NCBI RefSeq assembly: GCF_000720255.1
Contig: NZ_JOJE01000005.1
Span: forward strand, 248,001 to 312,000
Reading direction: 5' to 3'
DNA from: Streptomyces griseus subsp. griseus
Lineage (GTDB): Bacteria; Actinomycetota; Actinomycetes; Streptomycetales; Streptomycetaceae
DNA: 64,000 nucleotides
Below, piece by piece: positions 39,563-49,300 of this stretch. Position 1 is the first letter of the stretch. The number at the start of each line of letters is the position of its first letter. The notes under the pieces were generated by a model, which ran no database searches, was not told the origin of the DNA, and saw nothing but the letters and a program-made list of their open reading frames with translations. A program made the translations under genes and the position numbers.

Positions 39563-41685
39563 GCACCACCGAACTCCTGAAGGGCGCGGCCGAGCTGTTC
39601 CCCGACGAGGTCGTGACGTCCGCGCACGTACGCCACCTCGACCTGCCGTTCGGTGCCGGGCGCTTCGCGCTCATCACCCTCGACAACGGCTTCGACCACA
39701 CCAAGCCGACCACCTTCGGCCCGGCGTCGCTGGCGAACCTCAACACCGCCATCGACCAGGTCGAGAAGGAGGCCGCAGCCGGCGAGATCGTCGGTGTCGG
39801 CATCACCGGCAAGCCGTTCATCTTCGCCGTCGGCGCGGACCTGAAGGGCGTCGAGCTCCTCAAGGAGCACAAGGACGCGCTCGCCATCGGCAAGGGCGGC
39901 CACGAGGTCTTCAAGCGCCTCGCCGGCATCGCCGTCCCGACCTTCGCGTACTACAACGGTGCCGCGATGGGCGGCGGCGTCGAGGTCGGTCTGCACTGCC
40001 AGTACCGGACGGTGTCCGCGGCTCTGCCCGCCTTCTCGCTCCCCGAGGTCTTCCTCGGTCTGGTCCCCGGCTGGGGCGGCTGCACGCTGCTGCCGAACCT
40101 GATCGGCGCCGAGAAGGCCGTCTCGGTGATCATCGAGAACTCGCTCAACCAGAACAAGCAGCTCAAGGGCGCGCAGGTCTACGAACTGGGCATCGCCGAC
40201 GCGCTGTTCGAGGGTGCGGACTTCCTGGAGCAGTCCCTGCTGTGGACGGCGTCCGTCCTCAAGGGCGAGATCGTCGTCGACCGCCCGGTGATCGACCGCG
40301 GTGAGGCCTGGGACCAGGCCGTCGCCAAGGGCCGCTTCATCGCGGACTCCAAGGTGCACGGCGCGGCCCCGGCCGCCTACCGCGCCCTCGACATCATCGC
40401 CGCCGCCAAGAACGGCGACCTCCAGCAGGGCTACGACGCCGAGGACAAGGCGCTCGCCGACCTGATCATGGGTGGCGAACTGCGTTCCGGCATCTACGCG
40501 TTCAACCTGGTGCAGAAGCGCGGCAAGCGTCCCGCGGGCGCCCCGGACAAGAACCTGGCCCGTCCGGTCACCAAGGTGGGCGTCGTGGGCGCGGGCCTCA
40601 TGGCCTCGCAGCTCGCGCTGCTGTTCCTGCGCCGCCTGGAGGTGCCGGTCGTGCTGACCGACATCGACCAGGAGCGCGTCGACAAGGGTGTGGGCTACGT
40701 CCACGCCGAGATCGAGAAGCTGCTCGGCAAGGGCCGGATCAACCAGGACAAGGCCAACCGCCTCAAGGCGCTGGTGACGGGTGTCCTGGACAAGGCGGAG
40801 GGCTTCTCCGACGCGGACTTCGTCATCGAGGCCGTGTTCGAGGAGATCGGCGTCAAGCAGCAGGTGTTCGCGGAGGTCGAGGCGGTCGCCCCGGCGCACG
40901 CGATCCTCGCCACCAACACCTCCTCCCTCTCCGTCTCGGAGATGGCGTCGAAGCTGAAGAACCCCGAGCGGGTCGTCGGCTTCCACTTCTTCAACCCGGT
41001 CGCGATCCTCCCGCTCCTGGAGATCGTCCGAGGCGAGAAGACGGACGACGCCTCGCTGGCCACGGCCTTCGCCGTCGCCAAGAAGCTGAAGAAGACCGCG
41101 GTGCTGACGAAGGACGCCCCGGCGTTCGTCGTGAACCGCATCCTGACCCGCTTCATGGGCGAGATCCAGAACGTCATCGACGAGGGCACGCCGGTCGAGG
41201 TCGCCGAGAAGGCGGTCGAGCCGCTGGGTCTGCCGATGTCCCCGCTGGTCCTCCTCGAGCTGGTCGGCCCGGCCATCGGTCTGCACGTCTCGGAGACCCT
41301 CAACGGCGCCTTCCCGGACCGCTTCAAGGTGTCCCCGAACCTCGCCGCCGTCGTCAAGGCGGGCAAGCGCGGCTTCTACGTCTACGACTCCGGCAAGCCG
41401 GAGCTGGACCCCGAGGTCGCCGCGCTCCTCAAGCAGGGCGATGTCGTCCTGACCGAGGAGCAGGTTCGTGACCGCGTCCTGGACGCCGTCGCCCAGGAGA
41501 TCGGGATCATGCTCGACGAGGGCGTCGTCGCCGAGGCCCAGGACATCGACCTCTGCCTGATCACCGGTGCCGGCTGGCCCTTCCACCTGGGCGGCATCAC
41601 GCCGTACCTGGACCGCGAGGGCGTCTCGGAGCGCGTGAACGGCAAGAAGTTCCTGGCGCCGGGCGTGGCGTCGGTGCCCGCGTAA
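39559..41685 (+). CDS. fadB: Fatty acid oxidation complex alpha subunit (enoyl-CoA hydratase/3-hydroxyacyl-CoA dehydrogenase)
   Basis: Multifunctional enzyme of 708 residues. Residues about 20-280 form the crotonase domain (ITGKPFIFAVGADLKGVELL for the oxyanion region, GGGVEVGLHCQYR and LPEVFLGLVPGWGG for catalytic glutamates). Residues about 350-530 form the NAD-binding dehydrogenase domain (VGVVGAGLMASQLALLFLRR, FHFFNPVAILPLLEIVRG) and the rest the C-terminal dehydrogenase domain repeated twice. It hydrates and oxidises enoyl-CoA, passing product to the thiolase. The GTG start overlaps the thiolase stop. Codon use is strongly biased, suggesting high expression. A strong terminator follows 18 bases after the stop. 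Confidence 0.95.
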   Translation: MSTTELLKGAAELFPDEVVTSAHVRHLDLPFGAGRFALITLDNGFDHTKPTTFGPASLANLNTAIDQVEKEAAAGEIVGVGITGKPFIFAVGADLKGVELLKEHKDALAIGKGGHEVFKRLAGIAVPTFAYYNGAAMGGGVEVGLHCQYRTVSAALPAFSLPEVFLGLVPGWGGCTLLPNLIGAEKAVSVIIENSLNQNKQLKGAQVYELGIADALFEGADFLEQSLLWTASVLKGEIVVDRPVIDRGEAWDQAVAKGRFIADSKVHGAAPAAYRALDIIAAAKNGDLQQGYDAEDKALADLIMGGELRSGIYAFNLVQKRGKRPAGAPDKNLARPVTKVGVVGAGLMASQLALLFLRRLEVPVVLTDIDQERVDKGVGYVHAEIEKLLGKGRINQDKANRLKALVTGVLDKAEGFSDADFVIEAVFEEIGVKQQVFAEVEAVAPAHAILATNTSSLSVSEMASKLKNPERVVGFHFFNPVAILPLLEIVRGEKTDDASLATAFAVAKKLKKTAVLTKDAPAFVVNRILTRFMGEIQNVIDEGTPVEVAEKAVEPLGLPMSPLVLLELVGPAIGLHVSETLNGAFPDRFKVSPNLAAVVKAGKRGFYVYDSGKPELDPEVAALLKQGDVVLTEEQVRDRVLDAVAQEIGIMLDEGVVAEAQDIDLCLITGAGWPFHLGGITPYLDREGVSERVNGKKFLAPGVASVPA

Positions 41686-41703
41686 CCGTCGTACGCGTCT
41701 CAG

Positions 41704-41733
41704 GAGGGCCTCCGCCGACCGGCGGGGGCCCTC
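41704..41733 (+). terminator. Intrinsic-type terminator of the beta-oxidation operon
   Basis: A 13-bp stem with one G-T pair (arms 41704-41716 and 41721-41733) and a GACC loop stands 18 bases after the fadB stop. It separates the operon from the next gene. Confidence 0.75.
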
Positions 41734-41859
41734 TGTCGTCCCGTGCCCGTGGCTCTTTTCACTGTCGCCTCACGAACAGGTGCCGGATACACTTTCGAGG
41801 CTTCCTCGAATCTTGGGGAAGCAGGGGCGGACATCACACAGAAGCGGGCTCGACGATTC

Positions 41860-43542
41860 ATGAATACGGAACTCCCTGTACTCGCGCCGAACCTCGCGGC
41901 CGTCGACCGGCGGAGCGTCGTGACGGGAACCGACACCACGGGTGCCGTGCCGGTGGAGTACCGCTTTCGGGCCGCCGAAGGTGATGTGCGTCATCTGATC
42001 GTCGTCTTCTCGGGGTTCGCGGCACCGAACGGTTATCACTTCGCCGGTAAGTCGCTGAACGATCTCCGCGCCAATGTGCTGTGGATCCGCGACGATTTCG
42101 ACGGGCATTACAGCTACTACATGTGCCGCTCGATGAACTTCGACATCGAGGCCTCCGTGCACGCGCTCATCGAGAACACCATGCGCCGACTGGGGCTGAC
42201 GCACGAACAGGTGAGCCTGCTCGGAGTGTCCAAAGGCGGCAGCGCGGCACTGTACTTCGGGCTGAAGTACGGATTCCGGAACATCGTCACCGTGGTTCCG
42301 CAGTTCCTCGTCGGAAGTTATGTGCGCGACCGCGCGGAAACCGGCCGCTACATGCTGGGCCCGGACATGCCGCAGTACCACGTCGATCTGCTGGACGGCG
42401 CCATTCCGGAACTGCTGAAGAGTTACGGCGGACAGGGCCGCAACATCTATCTGTTCACGTCGGAGGCCGACGAGCAGTACCTGACCGAGATCAATCCACA
42501 TCTCCAGCTGTTCTGGGCGTGCGAGAACTTCAACCTGATCAGGACCCGGTCGGAACTGGTGCGCCAGCACGGCGAGGTCTCCGGCTACAACCTCCCCCTC
42601 GTCCTGGGCCTCCTGTCCGCGCTGTCCGACGGGGCGCAGCCCCGGCTGGGCTTCGTCGAGAACGGGGACGGCCAGGTCGACCCGGTGCAGCGGCAGCATT
42701 ATCTGGCGGAACTGCGCGGCACCGAGGCACTCACCGCCGTACTGAACAAGCAGGACATCCGTGGCAACAACCTGATTCTCAGCGGGCACGCCTTCATACC
42801 GGGCGAGTCACCGCACGGGGAATTCCAGTCGATCAAGACGCTGGTCGCCGAAGGCGGCGGACGTCACTGGGAGTTCCCACTGGCCACGGCCCCGGCGAAG
42901 CACACCTACAGCCTGTACTTCGATCGGTTCGCCCGTGACTACGCGGACGGCGGATTCGAACCGCAGGAGAAGACCGGGATATCGATGGCGGGCATGTCCG
43001 GGGGTGTCTACGAGCTTTCCGTGCGGGTGAGCAGCCCCGCCGAGGGAATAGACCGGCGGACGAAACTCGTGGCGCGACGGCCCTTCGACCTGCGGCGCCC
43101 GTTCGGCGGTCTTGAGATCTCCCTGATCGGGGACGAGAAGCGGGTACGGCTGATCCGGCGCCCCATCATCGGGCACTTCTCCCAGGAGACGGCCTTCTCG
43201 CTGGAGAAGAACTGGCTGAAGGACCGCACGTTGCACGTCGAGGGCGTGTTCTTCGTCCATGGCATCGAGGCGGACGCGCACGGTCACGCGAGTTACTACC
43301 TGGTGCTGCGCGGCCAGTCGACGTATTCCTTCCGGCTCGGCATGTCACGCAAGCCGCAGGCGGTGCGTCCGCATGTCCGGCGCGGTGACTTCGGAACGTA
43401 CGACTTCGCTTACTTCGCCACCTCCGGATACAAGGGAGTGGCCCTGCCGAATGCGGCTCCGGGTGATTACGAGGTGTACATCTCGATGAGCACGGGCGGG
43501 TCGTTGTTCTCGGCGTCGGCCGGGGGAATCACTCTTTCCTGA
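41860..43542 (+). CDS. Asp2-like alpha/beta-hydrolase protein
   Basis: A 560-residue protein with an alpha/beta-hydrolase core resembling the accessory Sec protein Asp2, which O-acetylates adhesin sugars in streptococci. The nucleophile elbow is LLGVSKGGSAALYFGLKYG with S124; HLIVVFSGFAAPNGYHFAGK and ANVLWIRDDFDGHYSYYM precede it. Residues about 340-560 form a beta-rich second domain with no family I recognise. No accessory SecA2 or adhesin gene is nearby, so a role in adhesin export is unlikely; the neighbouring cell-wall genes suggest acylation or deacylation of a surface glycopolymer. The ATG at 41860 was chosen over an upstream in-frame codon at 41743 that lies in the leader. Its 3' end overlaps the convergent glycosidase gene by 14 bases. 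Confidence 0.68.
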   Translation: MNTELPVLAPNLAAVDRRSVVTGTDTTGAVPVEYRFRAAEGDVRHLIVVFSGFAAPNGYHFAGKSLNDLRANVLWIRDDFDGHYSYYMCRSMNFDIEASVHALIENTMRRLGLTHEQVSLLGVSKGGSAALYFGLKYGFRNIVTVVPQFLVGSYVRDRAETGRYMLGPDMPQYHVDLLDGAIPELLKSYGGQGRNIYLFTSEADEQYLTEINPHLQLFWACENFNLIRTRSELVRQHGEVSGYNLPLVLGLLSALSDGAQPRLGFVENGDGQVDPVQRQHYLAELRGTEALTAVLNKQDIRGNNLILSGHAFIPGESPHGEFQSIKTLVAEGGGRHWEFPLATAPAKHTYSLYFDRFARDYADGGFEPQEKTGISMAGMSGGVYELSVRVSSPAEGIDRRTKLVARRPFDLRRPFGGLEISLIGDEKRVRLIRRPIIGHFSQETAFSLEKNWLKDRTLHVEGVFFVHGIEADAHGHASYYLVLRGQSTYSFRLGMSRKPQAVRPHVRRGDFGTYDFAYFATSGYKGVALPNAAPGDYEVYISMSTGGSLFSASAGGITLS

Positions 43543-44812
43543 GTTCCGGAAGAACCGCTATCGCGTCCGCCACTTGCCGTTCCGTCACGGGTTCGTCGTC
43601 GATGGCCCGTGGCGCGTTGCGGAGTTCCCCGTCCAGGACGAACGTGGTGGAGCCGCCGCCGTCGAGGTTGACCGCGTCGACCGCGCCGAGGGACTGGGCC
43701 AGCCTGGCCGCCTCGGTCGGGGTCGCGCCGACACTCACGCCCTTGTCGCGTCCGTCGACGGTGATCAGGAGCAGTGTGCCGTTCGCCGTGATGCCGGCGA
43801 TGGTGCGCGGTTCGCGGTCGGTGCCGATCTGCCTCACGTCCGGGTCGACGGCGCCGTCACGCAGCAGCCGTGCGCTGCCGCCGAGGGCCGTCTGCACCGG
43901 GCCGCTCAGCACTCCTCCGTCGGGGTCGGTCATCCGCAGGGACACGGCCATGCGGGTGCCCGGCACGGCGTGGGCGTGCAGCCAGGTGGCGCCGGTGCCG
44001 ATGCCGTACAGGGAGCTGCCCCCCTTGGGCAGCGGGCCGCCGGCCGGGGAACGCGTCCCACGGACCGTCCCGTCGGCGGCGAGCAGCGCCTCGGTGCTGC
44101 CGGGCGGTCCCGGCGGGGTGTTCGCGCCCCACTCCTTGCCGTAGGAGACGACCTCGTCGGGGTCGACGCACAGCCCGGTGGACGGCCTCCCCTGCAGTTT
44201 GCCGGTGGTGGCGAGCCGGTCGCCGCCGACTCCCCCGCAGCCGAGGATGCGGCCCGCGACCCGGTTGACGCCGTCGACTTCGCGCCGGGCACCGTCGGCT
44301 GCGCGCAGCCGACCGTTGGTGGAGACCTCGGCGACGCGGGCGACGAGCCCGCCGTTGCCGGCGTACCCGAGGAGGAGGGCGGGGCGGCCGGCTAGCGCCT
44401 CGCTCAGCACCCGCCCGTTCTCGGCGTACAGCCCGATCGGGTCACCCTCGTAGCCGGACGTGTCGCGGCCGGTGCGGATGTCGTAGTACGTGCCGTTGAC
44501 GGCGGCGATCGCCCCCGCCGACTTCGCCAGGGAACGGACGGTGTTCGCCTTGGTCATGGTCGTGCCGTGCACACCGGCGACCCGGACCCGCGCGTCGGGC
44601 GCGACCCGCAGCACGTTCAGCCGCACGGGGTCGTCGGAGCCGACGCTGCGGGTGAGCTCCTGGTAGCTCACCCCGGCGGGCAGGGCGGGTGTGGGCCTCG
44701 GCGTCACCCGCGCCGAACGCGTCGGCTCGTCCGTGGAGTCCGACGACGAGGTGCAGCCCGTCAGGGCGAGGCAGAGCACGGCGGCCACGAAGGCCCCCCA
44801 AGGTTTAGCCAT
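43529..44812 (-). CDS. Phosphodiester glycosidase family lipoprotein (NAGPA domain)
   Basis: A 427-residue secreted lipoprotein: hydrophobic N-terminus ending in the lipobox LALTGC (cysteine near residue 20), then a Ser/Thr/Pro-rich linker and the NAGPA domain. Family features are AIAAVNGTYYDI near the start of the domain, TALGGSARLLRDG in the middle and VDAVNLDGGGSTTFVLDGEL near the end. Relatives cleave sugar-1-phosphodiester bonds (the lysosomal uncovering enzyme is one). At the cell surface it may trim or remodel phosphate-linked glycopolymers such as teichoic acid. It overlaps the upstream gene stop by 8 bases and is last in a leftward operon starting at 52228. Confidence 0.85.
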   Translation of the reverse strand: MAKPWGAFVAAVLCLALTGCTSSSDSTDEPTRSARVTPRPTPALPAGVSYQELTRSVGSDDPVRLNVLRVAPDARVRVAGVHGTTMTKANTVRSLAKSAGAIAAVNGTYYDIRTGRDTSGYEGDPIGLYAENGRVLSEALAGRPALLLGYAGNGGLVARVAEVSTNGRLRAADGARREVDGVNRVAGRILGCGGVGGDRLATTGKLQGRPSTGLCVDPDEVVSYGKEWGANTPPGPPGSTEALLAADGTVRGTRSPAGGPLPKGGSSLYGIGTGATWLHAHAVPGTRMAVSLRMTDPDGGVLSGPVQTALGGSARLLRDGAVDPDVRQIGTDREPRTIAGITANGTLLLITVDGRDKGVSVGATPTEAARLAQSLGAVDAVNLDGGGSTTFVLDGELRNAPRAIDDEPVTERQVADAIAVLPELRKE

Positions 44813-45533
44813 ACGTCGCGAGCGCTCCCGGTGATGCCCCGAAGTCGCCGATGTGGACCGTCACCTCGGACCACACCCGGTTTCCGCGCTCGTCCTCGAA
44901 GGCGAGCTCGAAGCGGTCGTAGCCGAGGTGGGCGGGGTCCGCCTGGTAGGTGACGCTGCCGTCGGGCGTGCAGGTGAGGACGCCGTGGCGGGCGATGCCG
45001 ACGCCCATGAAGCGCAGGCCGGGGGCGTGGACCTGGCCCGGGGGCAGGACGGCGTGTCCGCCGGGGTGCAGGGTCAGGCTCTGGCCGGGCAGCCAGTGGC
45101 GCCGTATCCGGTAGCCGGCGTCGGAGATCGCGGTCGAGGGGATCAGCTTGTCGCCCTGGGCGGGCATCAGGCCGATGATGATGCGGGGCAGCAGCACCGC
45201 GCCGTCCTCGGCGTCGTCGTTGACCTTGACCGCGCAGGTGACGGTGCGGGGTGCCGCGTCGCTCGCGTAGGTGGCGTAGCGGCCGTTGGTCAGGTGGCTC
45301 ATGCCCTGGTGGCGGGCCATGGTGGCGATGTCGCCGAGGAAGTCGTCCAGGAGGTAGCCGTAGGTGCGGTAGGCCCCGCCGGTGGGGGTGACGGCCAGGG
45401 TGAAGGTGATCTCCTGGCCGGGCGCCACCGGATGGGTGGGGTCGGTGTCGGCGTACAGGTCCAGCGTGCCGCCGATCTGGGGGGCCTGCGGGTGGGTCAC
45501 CCAGGCGCGGGCGATCGGGTACCACTCGCTCAT
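44805..45533 (-). CDS. Hypothetical protein of the glycopolymer locus
   Basis: A 242-residue protein that I do not recognise. It has no signal peptide or membrane segment. The sequence is beta-rich, with repeats of hydrophobic-polar alternation and segments such as GQEITFTLAVTPTGGAYRTY, DDAEDGAVLLPRIIIGLMP and DGSVTYQADPAHLGYDRFEL; the last part, with ARHGVLTCTPDGSVTYQA and FEDERGNRVWSEVTVHI, resembles a cadherin- or Ig-like tandem-domain strand pattern. It is coupled at both ends: its ATG overlaps the SGNH gene stop and its stop overlaps the glycosidase start by 8 bases, so it most likely works with them on the same glycan. Confidence 0.6.
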   Translation of the reverse strand: MSEWYPIARAWVTHPQAPQIGGTLDLYADTDPTHPVAPGQEITFTLAVTPTGGAYRTYGYLLDDFLGDIATMARHQGMSHLTNGRYATYASDAAPRTVTCAVKVNDDAEDGAVLLPRIIIGLMPAQGDKLIPSTAISDAGYRIRRHWLPGQSLTLHPGGHAVLPPGQVHAPGLRFMGVGIARHGVLTCTPDGSVTYQADPAHLGYDRFELAFEDERGNRVWSEVTVHIGDFGASPGALATYG

Positions 45534-46324
45534 CGCAGGGCCCCGCTCCCCGCGAGGGCGCCGCGGCCGCCCACGCGTTCCTTGGTGAGCTGCTCGAAGA
45601 CGTGGTCGTCGAGGAACTCGATGGCGGTCTCCGGGATGTGCGCGTCGAGGTTGCGGAAGTAGGGCGGGGTGAGCAGCCCCTTGCCGTGCATCTCGCTCGC
45701 CACGAACCGGGCGCACTCCAGGGCGCCGTGGCCGCGCAGGTGCGTGTTGTCGGCGATGCCGTCGGGGTAGTTGGGGTGCTCGCCGGGCTCCAGGTAGAGG
45801 AAGAGCTCCTTGGTGCCCTGGGCCCCGGCCTGGCGCCACCAGGCGACGCTCCACTCGTTGAGGTCGATCAGCGGCACGGACAGCCCCAAGGCGACTTCCC
45901 GCATCGCGGCCGGGTACAGGCCGAGCGGCCGGCGCATGTTGCCGAAGTCGTCGAAGACGCGCCGCTCGTGGCTGGTGACCAGCACCGGGTGGGCGCCGCG
46001 CTCACGGGCGCCGTGCACGTACTGGCGCAGGAAGTGCTGGAAGTCGCCGAACGGTTCGGTGAAGCGGCCGTCGCCCGGCTTCATGTCGATCAGGCCGAAC
46101 GAGATCAGCAGCAGGTCGCCGGGGGTGGTGTTCTCCAGGATCCAGGCGAGCCGGCCGCGCTCCAGGAAGCTGCGCGAACTGGATCCGGCGCGGGCCGCGT
46201 TGACCACCTCGGCGCCCTGGACGAAGAACTGGAGCACCTGGCCCCAGCCGACCATGGGGGCCATGCTGTGCGGCCGGCTGGTCACACTGGAGTCGCCGGC
46301 CAGGAAGATCCTCGTGTGCTGCAC
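45530..46324 (-). CDS. SGNH/GDSL hydrolase, carbohydrate esterase-like
   Basis: A 264-residue serine esterase of the rhamnogalacturonan acetylesterase-like group. Block I is FLAGDSSVTSR (S12), block II is NAARAGSSSRSF, block III ISFGLIDMKPGD in place of GxND, and the catalytic Asp-His pair is in GIADNTHLRGHG. No signal peptide is obvious, so it may act in the cytoplasm or be exported by another route. It probably removes or transfers O-acetyl groups on the glycopolymer made by neighbouring enzymes. The start is a GTG at 46324, 4 bases after the stop of the giant transferase gene. Confidence 0.85.
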   Translation of the reverse strand: MQHTRIFLAGDSSVTSRPHSMAPMVGWGQVLQFFVQGAEVVNAARAGSSSRSFLERGRLAWILENTTPGDLLLISFGLIDMKPGDGRFTEPFGDFQHFLRQYVHGARERGAHPVLVTSHERRVFDDFGNMRRPLGLYPAAMREVALGLSVPLIDLNEWSVAWWRQAGAQGTKELFLYLEPGEHPNYPDGIADNTHLRGHGALECARFVASEMHGKGLLTPPYFRNLDAHIPETAIEFLDDHVFEQLTKERVGGRGALAGSGALR

Positions 46325-46328
46325 GGCG

Positions 46329-49300
46329 TCAGCCCCTTCCTTGCTGTTCGCCCGGCCGCCCCATGACGAGGGGCGCGGGAGGCGGACCCGGGTCGCCGAC
46401 GACGGACACGTCCATGGTGTCGATCACGTCGAAGGCCCGCTCACAGTTGTGGGTGTCGCGCAGCACGAAGAACTCCTCCGCGCGCTGCCGGTAACGCGGC
46501 TCGACCTGGAAGCCCCGCTCGATGGAGGCGATGATCTCGTCCACCGCCTGGTCGACCGTGCCGCAGGTGGGGCCGAAGCCGTCCCGGGCGAGGTCGAAGT
46601 AGCCGCGCTTGTAGTGCTTGCTGTAGAAGGCCTCGTCGTCGAAGTTGGTGTAGACGATCGGCTTGCCCATGTAGGCGACGTCGAAGAACACCGAGGAATA
46701 GTCGGTGACGAGCATCGAGCACTCGCGCATCGCCAGCTGCACGTCGCGTCCGGTGGTGGAGACCGTGATGGACGGGTGGTCTATCCGGAAGTGCTTGAGG
46801 TAGGGCCGGATCTCGTAGTGCGGCATGAACTCCAGCTGCACGTTGTGGTACTGGAGCGCCTTGAGCAGCCGTTCGTCGCGCAGCAGCGCCGAGAAGAAGC
46901 GGTAGTACTCGGAGGCCGCGAAGGGGATCTCCGGCTTGGCCGCCTTGTTGTAGGAGGGCGCCACGATGTCCCGTCGCCAGGTCGGCATGACGAGGATGCG
47001 GCGCAGCCCGGGTACGGGTTCCAGCGCGTCGAAGCGGGGCAGCCCGGTGGCCGCGACCCGGTCGTAGCCGTAGCCGCAGTGCTCGGCGTAGTAGGCGCGT
47101 TCGCTGCGGCCCGTGGTGAGGACCAGGTCGACGTTGGTGACCTGGGCGTGGATGGAGGGGGCGACGTCGTTGTAGACGACGCCGTGCTGGAGGAAGACCC
47201 GCTGGTAGCGCATCAGGTCGCCGTAGCCGGTGAGGAAGGCACGCTTGGACAGGCCCGGGAAGCCCAGGTAGGCCTCCAGGTCGTAGGCGTTGATGAGCCG
47301 GGTGGCGTGCAGCAGGTAGACGCGGTACTTCCAGGACAGGCGGTCGATGACGTTGCCGAGGTGGTCGATCTTCTTGCGGTCGGCGGCGTTCCCGTTGATC
47401 GCGTAGTAGACCTTGCGCTTGCGCTCGTTCTGCCTGATCCAGGTGAACAGGTGGTACGAGTTGTCCTGCGCGGTGTCCTCGCGCTCACCGATGATCCAGA
47501 TGTCCTTGCCGCGCAGCCAGAGGTGGAAGAGCCAGTACAGCAGCCGGGTGCGCCAGCCGGGGCGGCCGGGCAGGGCGGCCCGCAGCTCCTTGAAGAAGCG
47601 CCGCACCTTGTGCGTGGAGCGGCTGACGATCCCGGCGACGCGGCGCACGGTGATCTTCTCGTTCTTGTCGATGGAGAGGATCACCCGGGCGCGGCCGGAC
47701 CGGTGGACGCCCTTGAAGCGGTGCAGCATCTGTCGGGCGTCGACGGGGGTGTCGAGGGTCCTGTCGCCGTCGTGGATGCGCAGGGTGAGCGTGAGGTCGC
47801 GGTTGTTGAGTGACGCGAAGTCCTCGGGTCGGGCGACGGCACGCCAGCCGGAGTACCAGTCCTGTTCCTTGCGGGTACGCCAGCGGTCGCGCCGGTAGAC
47901 CTGCTCGACCCTCAGCGCCCGCTCGGTGCGGCCGTCGCTCAGGACGAGTTCGATGCGGTTGTCGAAGACCTGGTCGATGTCGGCGCCGGTGAGGACCATC
48001 AGGCCCTCGAAGGTGACCCGCTGGGCGTCGACGTGACAGGTCTCCAGGACGAACTTCTGCCGTTCCACGCGCAGCAGGGCGGTGTCCACCCGGTCGACGT
48101 TCAGCCTGCGGTGCAGCCCCTCGTCGTCGATGTGCAGATGGGGCCGGTAGGCCTGCTTGCCGTGCGGCTCGCAGAACAGGTCGAGGTTGTCGGTGCGTAC
48201 GGCGTGGTGCTGGAGCCGGGAGCCGGGGGCGGCGGCGTACTGGAGGACGAGGTCGTCGGGTATCTCGGTGTAGACCTCGTGCAGCGTGGGGAAGATCGCC
48301 GCCAGCTCGACCCGGCTCATGATGCGGTGCAGGTTGCGCAGGTAGGGCTGGAGGGTGCGCACCACGAAGCGCTGGGCGAGGCGGCGGGTGCGCTCGTCCA
48401 GCGGGGCGGTGCGCCGCAGGAGGTGCCGGGCGAGGCGGATCAGCTCCTGTGCCTTGACCGGGTCGTTCCAGGGCAGGTCGAACAGGGAGTCGCTCTGCTC
48501 CAGGTCGCGCTCGTAGCAGGTGGCGCGCGGCGCCGTGGTGACGCGCTCGGCGTGCAGCAGCGCGGGGACGGCGAGCCAGGCGTCCTCGAAGCCGGGGCCG
48601 CCGCCGGCCCGCAGCCGGTGCTCGCGCACCAGCTCGGTCCGCAGCAGCTTGGCGCCGAGGCTGGTGGAGAAGATCAGGTAGGGGGCCTTGTGCAGCCGCT
48701 GCACGGCGGTGGGCTTCTTGCCGAAGTACCGCTTCCACGGCTCGTCGGCGCCCTTGCGCGGCCCGGGGAAGTTGTCGGGGTTGCCCACCACCACGTCGGC
48801 GTCGGCCTTGCGGGCGGCGGCCAGCAGACGGCTGACGCTGTCGGGGCCGAGGATGTCGCGGGCGCGGGCGAACATGACGTAGGGCGCGGTCACGAAGCGC
48901 AGCCCGTGGTCGAAGGCGGCCCGCATGCCCATGGGGACCTGCGGGACGACCCGGGTGTTGGGGTAGTGCGCGGCGAACTTCTCCAGCTGTCCGGCGGTGG
49001 AGTCGGTCGAGCCGTCGTCGACGAGGATCACCTGCGTCTGCTCGAACTCGCGCTGGGCGGCGAGCGAGCGGAGGAACTCGTACAGGTTGTACTCGTCGTT
49101 GTGGCAGTGCACGACGACGGCGGCGCCGTACGTCTCCGGCGGGGCGAACGCCTCCGGCAGCTGCCGGTCCTTCCACCACAGCCACGGCTCGCCGCGCGGG
49201 TCGGCCTTCGCGCGCTGCTCGGTGGTCTCCGGGCGCAGGGCGAGGTTGCCGCTGACGGTCTCGTAGATCTCGTACGTCGTGCCGCCGCCGGTGTAGCGCT

